Below are positions 46,085 through 54,237 of a DNA stretch of 57,672 bases, one piece after another. A program made the translations under genes and the position numbers. This stretch comes from Alphaproteobacteria bacterium (GTDB lineage Bacteria > Pseudomonadota > Alphaproteobacteria > Micropepsales > Micropepsaceae). The notes below the pieces were generated by a model. That model had not been told where the DNA came from. It did not search any database and was given only the letters and a program-made list of their open reading frames with translations. The DNA is taken from NCBI GenBank assembly GCA_019247845.1, contig JAFBAL010000058.1, forward strand, positions 1 through 57,672, given 5' to 3'. Every line of letters begins with the position of its first letter. Position 1 is the first letter of the stretch.

Positions 46085-48100
46085 ATGTCGGTCGTGACCG
46101 GAACCCAACAGCCTGACCCTGCCTTCTCGGCAGGCGACGTCGTGCGCGTGGCGCGCGCACGGTCGGGGCTGATCCTGGCCGTGGCGGTGCTGACGGTGCT
46201 GGCGGCGGCGGCTGTGCTGATGTGGCTGCCGACGCTGTATTCGACCTCGGCCAGCGTGATGCTCGATCCGCGCAAGAACAACGTCGCCGATCTCTCGTCG
46301 GTGCTGTCACAGCTTCCGACCGACCCCGCTTCGCTGCAGAACCAGATCCAGATTTTGGAATCGCGCGACCTGGGGCAGGAGGTCATCGCCAAGCTCGCCC
46401 TCTATGACGATCCGGAATTCAATTCGGCGCTCAAGGCACGCTCGCCGCTCGACCCGCGCGGCTGGCTCGGCCATGGGTCCGAAGACGCGTCCGCGGCGCG
46501 CGAGCGCATCATCACCGCCTTCGAAAAGAACCTCTCGGTCACCGCCGAAGGCCTGTCGACGACGCTCACCGTCACCTATACCTCGCGCGATCCCGAAAAG
46601 GCGGCGCTGATCGCCAACACCCTGGTCGACACCTATATCGACGACCAGATCCAGGCCAAGCGCGACATCGGCGACAAGACGACGAACTGGCTGGTCGGCC
46701 GCACGCGCGAGCTGGCCAACCAGCTCCAGGCGCAGGAAGCCGCGGTCCAGAAATACAAGGCCGACAACAACATCACCGAGGCTGCGGACGGCTCCTCGCT
46801 CGCCGACCAGCAGATCAGCGCGATCTCCAACCAGCTCGTGCTCGCCAAGGCCGATCTCGCCGCCAAGCAGGCGACCAACGACCGCATCGGCACGCTGATG
46901 AGGGCCGGCGACACCGCGGACGTCTCGCAGATCCTGGCCTCGCCCCTGATCGTGCAGCTGCGCACGCAGCAGGCGACCCTGATCGCGCAGGAGTCCGAGC
47001 TCTCCACGCGCTACGGGCCGCGCCATCCCAAGATGGAAGCGGTCGAGACCCAGAAGCGCGACCTCGACGCCAAGATCGCGACCGAGGTCAACCGTCTCGC
47101 CGGCTCCATCGGCAACGACGTCGCCGTCGCAAGGGCAAACGTCTCGTCGCTGCAGGGCTCGCTCGGTGCGGCCGAGAAGCAGGCCTCGAACCAGAACCTC
47201 GTGCGCGTGAAGCTGCGCGCGCTACAGTCCAACGCCGCCTCGACGCGCACCATGTACGAGGCTTTCGTCCAGCGCCTGCGCGAGACGCAGGACCAGGACG
47301 CGATCCAGAACCCCGATGCGCGCGTGATCAGCCACGCCGCCGTGCCGGGCGCGCCCAGCTCGCCCAAGCGCATGATGATCCTGGGCGCCTCGCTCCCGAT
47401 CGGATTGGTGCTGGGTCTCTTGATCGCGCTCGTCGCCGAACGCTTCGGCGCCGCGCGACCCGTGCGTGTGCAGCCCGCGCGCGTGCAGCCCGCGATGGCG
47501 TTCCGTCCCGCGGTGGCGGCGCGGCGCCCGGCGGTCGCCATGCTGAACGGCATCCAGGATCCGCGCGCGGCGGATGCGCCGCTCGACTGGCCGAATTCCG
47601 AGTTCTCGCGCGCGACGGCCGCGCTGCTGCGCCAGGCGATGCGCGCCGGCAAGGTCGTCGCCGTGACCGGGAACGATTGGGGCCAGGCCAAGACCGCGAC
47701 CGCTGCCGCGCTGGCCCGCACCGCCGCGCGCGCGGGTTTGAAGGTCGCCGTGGTCGATGCAAGCCTCGCTCATCCCATGACCGGCCGCGCCTTCGGGCTC
47801 GGTCCGGTGCGTTTCGGCCTGGTCGAGGCGCTGACCGGGACGGCGCCGGTGGCACGCGCCTTCTGCCGCGATCCGCGCAGCAGCGCGCAGGTGCTGCTGG
47901 CCGCGCACCGCCTGGGCGACCCGACGGCCGTGCTTGCATCCGCGCGCATGGCCAGGCTGGTCGCCTATCTGAGGCGCGCCTGCGACCTGGTGATCCTCGA
48001 CGCCCCGCCGCTCGGCGCGGGCAGCCAGTTCGCCGCTGTCAGTCGGCTCGCCGACACGACCGTCGCGGTGGCCCGGTCCGGGCAGGTCGAGCTTCGGTAA
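46085..48100 (+). CDS. Wzc/GumC-like polysaccharide co-polymerase with degenerate, short kinase domain
   Basis: A 671-residue chain-length regulator. A Wzz domain has helices near residues 25-48 and 430-455, with a long periplasmic coiled-coil part (NQLQAQEAAVQKYKADNN) and the PxxP-like VPGAPSSPKR before the second helix. The cytoplasmic BY-kinase-like domain (about 520-671) keeps Lys536-Thr537 in GNDWGQAKT, but the P-loop glycine is Ala535. Walker A' has VVDASLAHP instead of DxD, while VILDAPPLG matches Walker B. The protein ends at GQVELR without the final helices and without a tyrosine cluster. It therefore probably regulates length without autophosphorylation. Confidence 0.87.
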   Translation: MSVVTGTQQPDPAFSAGDVVRVARARSGLILAVAVLTVLAAAAVLMWLPTLYSTSASVMLDPRKNNVADLSSVLSQLPTDPASLQNQIQILESRDLGQEVIAKLALYDDPEFNSALKARSPLDPRGWLGHGSEDASAARERIITAFEKNLSVTAEGLSTTLTVTYTSRDPEKAALIANTLVDTYIDDQIQAKRDIGDKTTNWLVGRTRELANQLQAQEAAVQKYKADNNITEAADGSSLADQQISAISNQLVLAKADLAAKQATNDRIGTLMRAGDTADVSQILASPLIVQLRTQQATLIAQESELSTRYGPRHPKMEAVETQKRDLDAKIATEVNRLAGSIGNDVAVARANVSSLQGSLGAAEKQASNQNLVRVKLRALQSNAASTRTMYEAFVQRLRETQDQDAIQNPDARVISHAAVPGAPSSPKRMMILGASLPIGLVLGLLIALVAERFGAARPVRVQPARVQPAMAFRPAVAARRPAVAMLNGIQDPRAADAPLDWPNSEFSRATAALLRQAMRAGKVVAVTGNDWGQAKTATAAALARTAARAGLKVAVVDASLAHPMTGRAFGLGPVRFGLVEALTGTAPVARAFCRDPRSSAQVLLAAHRLGDPTAVLASARMARLVAYLRRACDLVILDAPPLGAGSQFAAVSRLADTTVAVARSGQVELR

Positions 48101-48124
48101 ATCCCTGATAAGTTTGTGGGATTT
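48099..48124. terminator. Inverted repeat at the end of the Wzc-like gene
   Basis: Perfect 7-bp arms AAATCCC (48099-48105) and GGGATTT (48118-48124) surround a 12-base loop and overlap the stop codon. It stands at the 3' end of the exopolysaccharide operon. It lacks a T-tract and is AT-rich, so it could be a terminator or an operator for the IalB genes downstream. Confidence 0.35.
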
Positions 48125-48244
48125 CCAGCGGTAACCTTCCTGCAAATAAATTCATTGTGCTGGCGCGCACATATGGGATACGCGTTTGCGCCCGCTGGGC
48201 TAGGGGCACTGCTTCCACTTCTCGAAAGCGAAACGAAACTCGTC

Positions 48245-48817
48245 ATGAACGATCAGATGAGAACTTGGCTGACGCGCGGCGGAATCGCGCTCGGCGTCTT
48301 TATCGTGGGCATGATCGCGGGATGGCTCGCCCATGGCGGCCGCAGCGACGTCGCCCGGGTGAACTTCTACAAGGACTGGCGCCTGGCCTGTCCCGCCGAC
48401 ACCGACGCGAAGTCCTATTGCGCGCTGGCCAGCGACGTCGTCGAGCCCAAGACGGGCACGCATCTGGCGCAGGTCACCTGGGGCGTCGAGGCGAGCAAGC
48501 CCGACACGCACGTGATCGTGGTCAGCGTTCCCTTGACGGTGCTGATCCAGCCGGGCCTGGGCCTGCAGGTCGGCGACAAGACGACGACCTATAAATACGC
48601 GACCTGCCTGCCGACCGGCTGCGTCGTGACGATCCCCGTCGACGACAAGCTCGCCGACGCGATGCAGAGCGCCACGACGCTGGGCATCGTGGTCACCTCC
48701 GAGCGCGGCGAGCCGATCACGCTGCCGGTATCGGTGCAGGGCTTCAAGGACGCTTACGGCGTGATGAACGCGACCGAAGGCAAGCGCAAATCCTGGTGGA
48801 AGAGACTGTGGTCATGA
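48245..48817 (+). CDS. Invasion-associated locus B (IalB) family protein, membrane-anchored
   Basis: A 190-residue protein with one N-terminal hydrophobic segment (GIALGVFIVGMIAGWLAHG, about residues 13-31) and a periplasmic IalB domain starting FYKDWRLACP. It has paired cysteines (CLPTGCVVTIPV) and the typical C-terminal part (LGIVVTSERGEPITLPVSVQGF). IalB-family proteins of alphaproteobacteria are envelope proteins of poorly defined function. The ATG at 48245 was chosen because the frame upstream (GTG at 48116) encodes nothing family-like. It is coupled by ATGA to a second IalB gene. Confidence 0.85.
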   Translation: MNDQMRTWLTRGGIALGVFIVGMIAGWLAHGGRSDVARVNFYKDWRLACPADTDAKSYCALASDVVEPKTGTHLAQVTWGVEASKPDTHVIVVSVPLTVLIQPGLGLQVGDKTTTYKYATCLPTGCVVTIPVDDKLADAMQSATTLGIVVTSERGEPITLPVSVQGFKDAYGVMNATEGKRKSWWKRLWS

Positions 48818-49431
48818 TCTCGATGAATCGTTTCGTCATCCGCGCCTTTGCCGCCGCGGCCCTGGCTTTCTCCACCGCCGCGCTCGCGCAGGACGACGGC
48901 CAGGCGCAGCAGCGCAAGCCGATGACGCCGACCACCATGAAGACGTTCAGCGGCTGGGACGTGCGCTGCTATCCGGTGCAGACGCCCGCGCCGTGCGACA
49001 TGTGGGAAGCGATCGCCTTCAAGAAGGGCGGCGCGCTCGCCATCAGCGTGTCGATCGTCTACGTGCCGTCGCGCGACGAGCATCTGGTGCAGTTCGTGGT
49101 GCCGCTGGGCATCGACCTGCAACAGGGCGCCAAGGCCGAGGCCGGCGGCTTCTCTGCCGACGGCTTACGCTATCACCACTGCGACCGCATCGGCTGCTAC
49201 ATCATCGTGCCGCAGGCCAATGGGCTGATCAACGCGCTGCGCAACCAGCAGACCTTCAAGGTCCGCGTCGTGCAGTTCCACGGCAAGCCGGTCGACCTGA
49301 CCGTGCCGCTGAAGGGCTTCAACGAGGCGCATACCGCGCTGGTCGATCTGGCCAAGCAGAAGACCGCGGGCGGCGGCTCGGGCAGCGCGCCGGCCCCCAC
49401 CGACAATCCGGCGCCGTCCTCGAACCCGTAA
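48814..49431 (+). CDS. Invasion-associated locus B (IalB) family protein, secreted
   Basis: A 205-residue protein with a clear signal peptide (RFVIRAFAAAALAFSTAALAQ, cleavage likely after ALA near residue 25). The IalB domain follows: FSGWDVRCYPVQTPAPCDMW, HHCDRIGCYIIVPQ, LRNQQTFKVRVVQF and VPLKGFNEAHTAL. A Gly/Ser/Pro-rich tail of about 25 residues ends the protein. Two cysteine pairs probably form periplasmic disulfides. The ATG at 48814 overlaps the previous stop. The two differently anchored paralogues in tandem suggest that they work as a pair. Confidence 0.87.
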   Translation: MISMNRFVIRAFAAAALAFSTAALAQDDGQAQQRKPMTPTTMKTFSGWDVRCYPVQTPAPCDMWEAIAFKKGGALAISVSIVYVPSRDEHLVQFVVPLGIDLQQGAKAEAGGFSADGLRYHHCDRIGCYIIVPQANGLINALRNQQTFKVRVVQFHGKPVDLTVPLKGFNEAHTALVDLAKQKTAGGGSGSAPAPTDNPAPSSNP

Positions 49432-49484
49432 GGGGGGCGGGCGGCTCCGTCGCTTTCATTTGCGACATTTGAGGACAATTTTCT

Positions 49485-49509
49485 GTCGTCCCGGCCCGGC
49501 CGGGACGAC
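49485..49509. repeat. Perfect 12-bp GC palindrome
   Basis: GTCGTCCCGGCC (49485-49496), one base, then its exact inverted complement GGCCGGGACGAC (49498-49509). It lies between the IalB pair and the efflux operon. No T-run follows on either strand. It shares CCGGGA-GAC-like sequence with the elements at 4581-4636 and 51166-51179, so it may belong to a dispersed palindrome family as well as acting as a transcription stop. Confidence 0.6.
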
Positions 49510-49573
49510 GGTCCCGGACGGCTGACGCGTTAGGATAGGTAACGCCGAAACCTTCCGGAGCACCGCCTATCCC

Positions 49574-51031
49574 ATGAGCAGCCGCGGCAGCGAGAAAAGC
49601 CGGTTCGAAGCCACCTTCGACCAGGCGGGCGCCTATGCCGGGCGCGCCGCGCGCTGGATGCCGGGCGGCGCCTTGGCGCTGTGGACGCTGCTCGGGCTGA
49701 TCCTGCTCGGCCTGCTGCTCTGGGCGATCCATCCGGGCGAGCAGGTGCAGCGCGCCGGCGGCCGCGGCGGGTTCGGCGGCCCGATGCCGGTCGGCGTCAC
49801 CCAGGCCGTCAAGGGCGACATCGACGTCAAGCTCAACGCGCTCGGCACCGTGACGCCGCTCGCCACCGTCACCGTGCGGCCGCAGGTGAGCGGGCAGATC
49901 CTGCGCTTCAACTTCACCGAAGGGCAGATGGTGAAAGCCGGCGACCTTCTGGCCGAGATCGATCCGCGCACCTTCCGTGCCGCCTACGACCAGGCCAAGG
50001 GCCAGCTCGAGCGCGACAAGGCCACGCTCGCCAATGCGCAGCTGGATCTCAAGCGCCAGCAGGACCTGTTCAAGGCGCAGGCGACGTCGCAGCAGGCGCT
50101 GGCCACGCAGCAGGCGCTGGTGCGCTCGACCGCGGCCACCGTGAAATCCGATCAGGCGGCGGCGGAATCGGCCGCGATCAATCTGGGGTACACGCGCGTG
50201 ACCTCGCCGGTGGCGGGCCGCGCGGGCCTGCGTCAGGTCGATGTCGGCAATCTCGTCCAGGCGGGGCAGGCGAACGGCATCGTGGTGGTGACGCAGCTAT
50301 CGCCGATGTCGGTGATGTTCTCGCTGCCCGAGGACAACATCTCCGACGTCATGGCGCGCGTGGGCCAGGGCGCGACCTTGACCGTCGAGGCTTACGACCG
50401 CGGCCAGACGGTGAAGCTCGCGACGGGAACGCTCGCCACCGTCGACAACGTGATCGATCCGACCACCGGCACGGTCAAGCTGCGCGCGATGTTCGACAAC
50501 GCAGACGGCAAGCTCTTCCCCAACCAGTTCGTGAACGTGCGCCTGCTGGTCAATACGCTGAAAGGCCAGACCGTCGTGCCGGCCTCGGCGATCGAGCGCG
50601 GCGCGCAAGGTGCCTTCGTCTACGTCGTGCAGAAGGGCGCAGATAGCTCCTCTGGCGGCGACACCGTCGCGATGCGCCAGGTCGCGCTCGGCGCGCAGGA
50701 CGACGACCGCGTGGCGATCGCCAAGGGCCTCAATCCGGGCGAGACCGTCGTGACCGACGGCGCCGACCGCCTGCGCGACGGCGCCGAGGTGGTCATTCCG
50801 AAGGGCACCAAGGTCAATGCGAGCGCGACGGCACCGGCCGGTGCGGGCGGCGGCACCTCGGCCCGCGCGCAGATGATGAAGATCTGCGCCGCCGACGCCG
50901 CCAAGTTCTGCGGCGACAGCCAAGGCCGCGAGCGCGGCATGTGCCTGCGCGAGCACCGCGACGAGCTGAGCGACGCCTGCCGCACCGCGATGTCCAAGAT
51001 GCGCCATCGCGGCGGCGGCGGTGGACAGTGA
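49574..51031 (+). CDS. RND efflux periplasmic adaptor (MdtA-like) with a four-cysteine C-terminal tail
   Basis: A 485-residue membrane-fusion protein. An N-terminal helix near residues 35-55 anchors it. It then has lipoyl/barrel parts (VTVRPQVSGQILRFNFTEGQ, DLLAEIDPRTF), an alpha-hairpin (QLERDKATLANAQLDLKRQQ) and the membrane-proximal domain (TVVPASAIERGAQGAFVYVV). After a Gly/Ala linker, residues about 434-485 add a Cys-rich module with Cys438, Cys446, Cys457 and Cys469 (spacing 8-11-12) that resembles the GLG1-type cysteine-rich repeat. Such a tail is not part of ordinary adaptors. It is the first gene of an operon with two permeases, after a 164-base gap. Confidence 0.9.
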   Translation: MSSRGSEKSRFEATFDQAGAYAGRAARWMPGGALALWTLLGLILLGLLLWAIHPGEQVQRAGGRGGFGGPMPVGVTQAVKGDIDVKLNALGTVTPLATVTVRPQVSGQILRFNFTEGQMVKAGDLLAEIDPRTFRAAYDQAKGQLERDKATLANAQLDLKRQQDLFKAQATSQQALATQQALVRSTAATVKSDQAAAESAAINLGYTRVTSPVAGRAGLRQVDVGNLVQAGQANGIVVVTQLSPMSVMFSLPEDNISDVMARVGQGATLTVEAYDRGQTVKLATGTLATVDNVIDPTTGTVKLRAMFDNADGKLFPNQFVNVRLLVNTLKGQTVVPASAIERGAQGAFVYVVQKGADSSSGGDTVAMRQVALGAQDDDRVAIAKGLNPGETVVTDGADRLRDGAEVVIPKGTKVNASATAPAGAGGGTSARAQMMKICAADAAKFCGDSQGRERGMCLREHRDELSDACRTAMSKMRHRGGGGGQ

Positions 51032-51165
51032 GCTCCAATGTCATCTCCGGCGAGGCGCGCGATCCGCGCGCCGAGGGAGTGCTAGCGTCAGCGTATGCAC
51101 GATCCAGGTCCCAGCGATCGTCTTGCACCTGCATCCCCTTCCCCTTGCAGCGCGCAGCGCCGCTC

Positions 51166-51179
51166 GGCCGGGAATGACA
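51166..51179 (+). repeat. Half-palindrome related to the 4581-4636 element
   Basis: GGCCGGGAATGACA lies 17 bases before the first RND permease start. It matches the right arm of the element at 4622-4635 (CGCCGGGAATGACA) except at its first position. No matching left arm was found within the 164-base gap, so it may be a decayed copy. Nothing else was recognised in this gap. Confidence 0.4.
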
Positions 51180-51195
51180 ATCGCGCAGTAATCCC

Positions 51196-54100
51196 ATGAA
51201 CCCTTCGGCCCCTTTCATCCAGCGTCCGGTCGCGACGTCGCTGCTGATGATCGCGATCATGCTGGTGGGCATCATGGGGTATCTGTACCTGCCGCTGTCG
51301 GCGCTGCCCGAGGTCGACTATCCGACCATCCAGGTGCAGACCTTCCTGCCCGGCGCCAGTCCCGACGTGATGACGACGACGGTCACCGCGCCGCTGGAGC
51401 GCCAGTTCGGCCAGATGCCCGGCCTGAAGCAGATGTCGTCGGTGAGCTCGGCCGGCGCCTCGGTCGTCACGCTCCAGTTCGACCTCTCGCTCAGCCTCGA
51501 CATCGCCGAGCAGCAGGTGCAGGCCGCGATCAATGCGTCGGGCAACCTCCTGCCGCAGAGCCTTCCCGCGCCGCCGATCTATGCCAAGGTCAATCCGGCG
51601 GACGCGCCGATCCTGACGCTCGCCATCACCTCGCGCACCCTGCCGCTGACGAGGGTCGAGGATCTGGCCGACACCCGCATCGCGCAGAAGATCTCGCAGC
51701 TTCCGGGCGTGGGCCTCGTCTCGATCAACGGCGGCCAGCGGCCGGCCATCCGGGTCAGGGCGAACCTTCCGGTGCTGGCGTCCTACGGGCTCAACATCGA
51801 CGACCTGCGCACGACGATCTCCAACGCCAATTCCAACGCGCCGAAAGGCAATTTCGACGGCGCCTCGCGCTCCTACACGATCAATTCCAACGACCAGCTC
51901 CAGACCAGGGCCGACTACGAGAACATCGTCGTCGCCTACAGGAACGGCGCGCCGGTGCATCTCTCCGACGTGGCCGAGGTCGCCGACAGCGCCGAGAACG
52001 TCAAGCTCCTCTCCTGGTCGGACACGACGCCGGCGATCCTGTTGAACGTCCAGCGCCAGCCCGGCGCCAACGTCATCGCCGTCGCCGACGGCATCAAGAA
52101 GCTGCTGCCGCAGATCGAGGGCGGGCTGCCGGGCAGCGTCGAGGTCAAGGTCCTCACCGACCGCACCAACACCATCCGCGCCTCGGTCTCGGACGTGGAG
52201 TTCGAGCTCGGGCTGGCCGTCGTGCTCGTGGTGCTCGTGATCTATCTCTTCCTGCGCAGCGCGCCCGCGACCTTCATCCCCAGCCTCTCGGTGCCGCTCT
52301 CCATCGTCGGCACCTTCGCGGCGATGTACCTGCTCGGCTATTCGCTCAACAACCTGTCGCTGATGGCGCTGACCATCGCGTCGGGCTTCGTCGTCGACGA
52401 CGCCATCGTGATGATCGAGAACATCTCGCGCTATATCGAAGAGGGCGAGAAGCCCTTCGCCGCGGCGATGAAGGGCGCGGGAGAGATCGGCTTCACCATC
52501 GTGTCGCTGACGGTGTCGCTGATCGCTGTGCTGATCCCGCTGCTCTTCATGCAGGAGGTGGTGGGCCGCCTCTTCCGCGAGTTCGCGGTGACGCTGGCCA
52601 TCACCATCCTCATCTCCGCCTTCGTGTCGCTGACCCTGGTGCCGATGCTCTGTGCCAAGCTGCTGCGCCAACGCCGCGAGGTGAAGAAGAGCGCATGGTT
52701 CGAGCGCTTGATCGGCGGCTACGACCGCTGGCTCACCTGGGTGCTCGACCACCAGCCGCTGACCTTGATCATCGCGGTCGCGACCCTGGGCCTGACGGTG
52801 CTGCTCTACATCACGATCCCCAAGGGCTTCTTCCCGGTCCAGGACACCGGCCTGGTGCAGGGCATCACGCAGGCCGGCCCGACCGTGTCGTTCCAGGCGA
52901 TGTCGCAGCGCCAGACCGCGCTTGCCCGCGCGCTGCTCCAGGACAAGGACGTGCAGAGCCTGTCGTCCTTCATCGGTGTGGACGGAACCAACAACACGCT
53001 GAACTCGGGCCGCTTCCTGATCAACCTGGTGCCCAAAGGCGACCGCAGCTCGGACATCGCGGGCGTGTTGCGGCGGCTGGAGGACTCGGCGCGCAACGTG
53101 CCGGGCATCTCGCTTTATCTGCAGCCGGTGCAGGACCTGACCATCGACTCCACCGTCAGCCGCGCGCAGTACCAGTTCGTGCTGGAAGATGCATCGACCG
53201 CGACCTTGAACACTTATGTTCCCAAGCTCGTCGACGCGCTGAACCGCACGCCGGAGCTCGTCAACGTCTCGACCAACTTCACCGACCGCGGGCTCTCGGC
53301 GACCGTCGTCGTCGACCGCGACACCGCCGCGCGGTTCGGCATCACGGCGGCGACCATCGACAACGCGCTCTACGACGCCTTCGGCCAGCGCATCGTGTCG
53401 ACCATCTTCACGCAGTCGAACCAGTACCGCGTGATCCTGGAGGCGGGCGAGCAGACGACGCTCGACACCTTGCCCGACGTCCATTTCCCCTCGGCCGGCG
53501 GCGGGCAGGTGCCGCTTTCCGCCTTCGCCCGCATCGAACAGAAGCCGATGCCGCTGGAGACCGATCACCTCGGCCAGTTCCCCGCGGCGATGATATCCTT
53601 CGACGTCGCACCCGGCTATTCGCTGGGCGCCGCGGTCGATGCGGTGAAGCAGGCGGAGAAGGACGCAGGCCTTCCCGCGAGCATCACCACCAACTTCCAG
53701 GGCTCGGCGCTGGCCTTCCAGTCGGCGCTGTCGAGCGAGCTGCTGCTGATCCTGGCCGCCATCGTTACCGTCTATATCGTGCTGGGCGTGCTCTACGAGA
53801 GCTTCATCCATCCGGTGACGATTCTTTCGACCCTGCCGTCGGCGGGCGTCGGCGCGCTGCTGTTCCTGATCCTCACGGGGAACGACCTGGGGATCGTGTC
53901 GATCATCGGCATCATCCTCTTGATCGGCATCGTCAAGAAGAACGCGATCATGATGATCGACTTCGCGCTGGAGGCCGAGCGCGGCGAGGGCAAGACCCCG
54001 CGCGAGGCGATCCACCAGGCGGCGCTGCTGCGCTTCCGGCCCATCATGATGACGACGGTGGCGGCGCTGTTCGCGGCACTGCCTTTGATGCTCGGCAACG

Positions 54101-54237
54101 GCACGGGCTCGGAGCTGCGCCATCCGCTCGGCATCTCCATCGTCGGCGGCCTGCTGGTCAGCCAGCTGCTGACGCTGTTCACCACGCCGGTCATCTACAT
54201 TTATTTCGACCGCCTGAGCACAAGGTGGCGGAAATGA
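51196..54237 (+). CDS. RND efflux permease (AcrB/MdtB family)
   Basis: A 1013-residue inner-membrane proton-driven pump subunit. It begins with the canonical [20 protein letters not shown] and shows the two-fold RND architecture with twelve helices and two large periplasmic loops. The proton relay aspartates lie in [21 protein letters not shown], and a matching Lys-rich turn [19 protein letters not shown] is in the second half. Length is normal for the family. The two-permease arrangement with an adaptor suggests a heteromeric MdtB2C-like pump. Its stop overlaps the next permease start (ATGA). Substrates cannot be predicted. Confidence 0.95.
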   Translation: MNPSAPFIQRPVATSLLMIAIMLVGIMGYLYLPLSALPEVDYPTIQVQTFLPGASPDVMTTTVTAPLERQFGQMPGLKQMSSVSSAGASVVTLQFDLSLSLDIAEQQVQAAINASGNLLPQSLPAPPIYAKVNPADAPILTLAITSRTLPLTRVEDLADTRIAQKISQLPGVGLVSINGGQRPAIRVRANLPVLASYGLNIDDLRTTISNANSNAPKGNFDGASRSYTINSNDQLQTRADYENIVVAYRNGAPVHLSDVAEVADSAENVKLLSWSDTTPAILLNVQRQPGANVIAVADGIKKLLPQIEGGLPGSVEVKVLTDRTNTIRASVSDVEFELGLAVVLVVLVIYLFLRSAPATFIPSLSVPLSIVGTFAAMYLLGYSLNNLSLMALTIASGFVVDDAIVMIENISRYIEEGEKPFAAAMKGAGEIGFTIVSLTVSLIAVLIPLLFMQEVVGRLFREFAVTLAITILISAFVSLTLVPMLCAKLLRQRREVKKSAWFERLIGGYDRWLTWVLDHQPLTLIIAVATLGLTVLLYITIPKGFFPVQDTGLVQGITQAGPTVSFQAMSQRQTALARALLQDKDVQSLSSFIGVDGTNNTLNSGRFLINLVPKGDRSSDIAGVLRRLEDSARNVPGISLYLQPVQDLTIDSTVSRAQYQFVLEDASTATLNTYVPKLVDALNRTPELVNVSTNFTDRGLSATVVVDRDTAARFGITAATIDNALYDAFGQRIVSTIFTQSNQYRVILEAGEQTTLDTLPDVHFPSAGGGQVPLSAFARIEQKPMPLETDHLGQFPAAMISFDVAPGYSLGAAVDAVKQAEKDAGLPASITTNFQGSALAFQSALSSELLLILAAIVTVYIVLGVLYESFIHPVTILSTLPSAGVGALLFLILTGNDLGIVSIIGIILLIGIVKKNAIMMIDFALEAERGEGKTPREAIHQAALLRFRPIMMTTVAALFAALPLMLGNGTGSELRHPLGISIVGGLLVSQLLTLFTTPVIYIYFDRLSTRWRK

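Noticed and set aside
51032..51195. Considered a small gene in the gap between RND adaptor and first permease
   Set aside because: Short frames here have no ribosome site or protein-like composition; the gap holds only the half-palindrome at 51166-51179.
51088..54123. Open frames of about 1000 codons antisense to both RND permeases (also 54201-57278)
   Set aside because: Translations are Arg/His/Asp-rich mirror products of the permease codons; no recognisable protein features.
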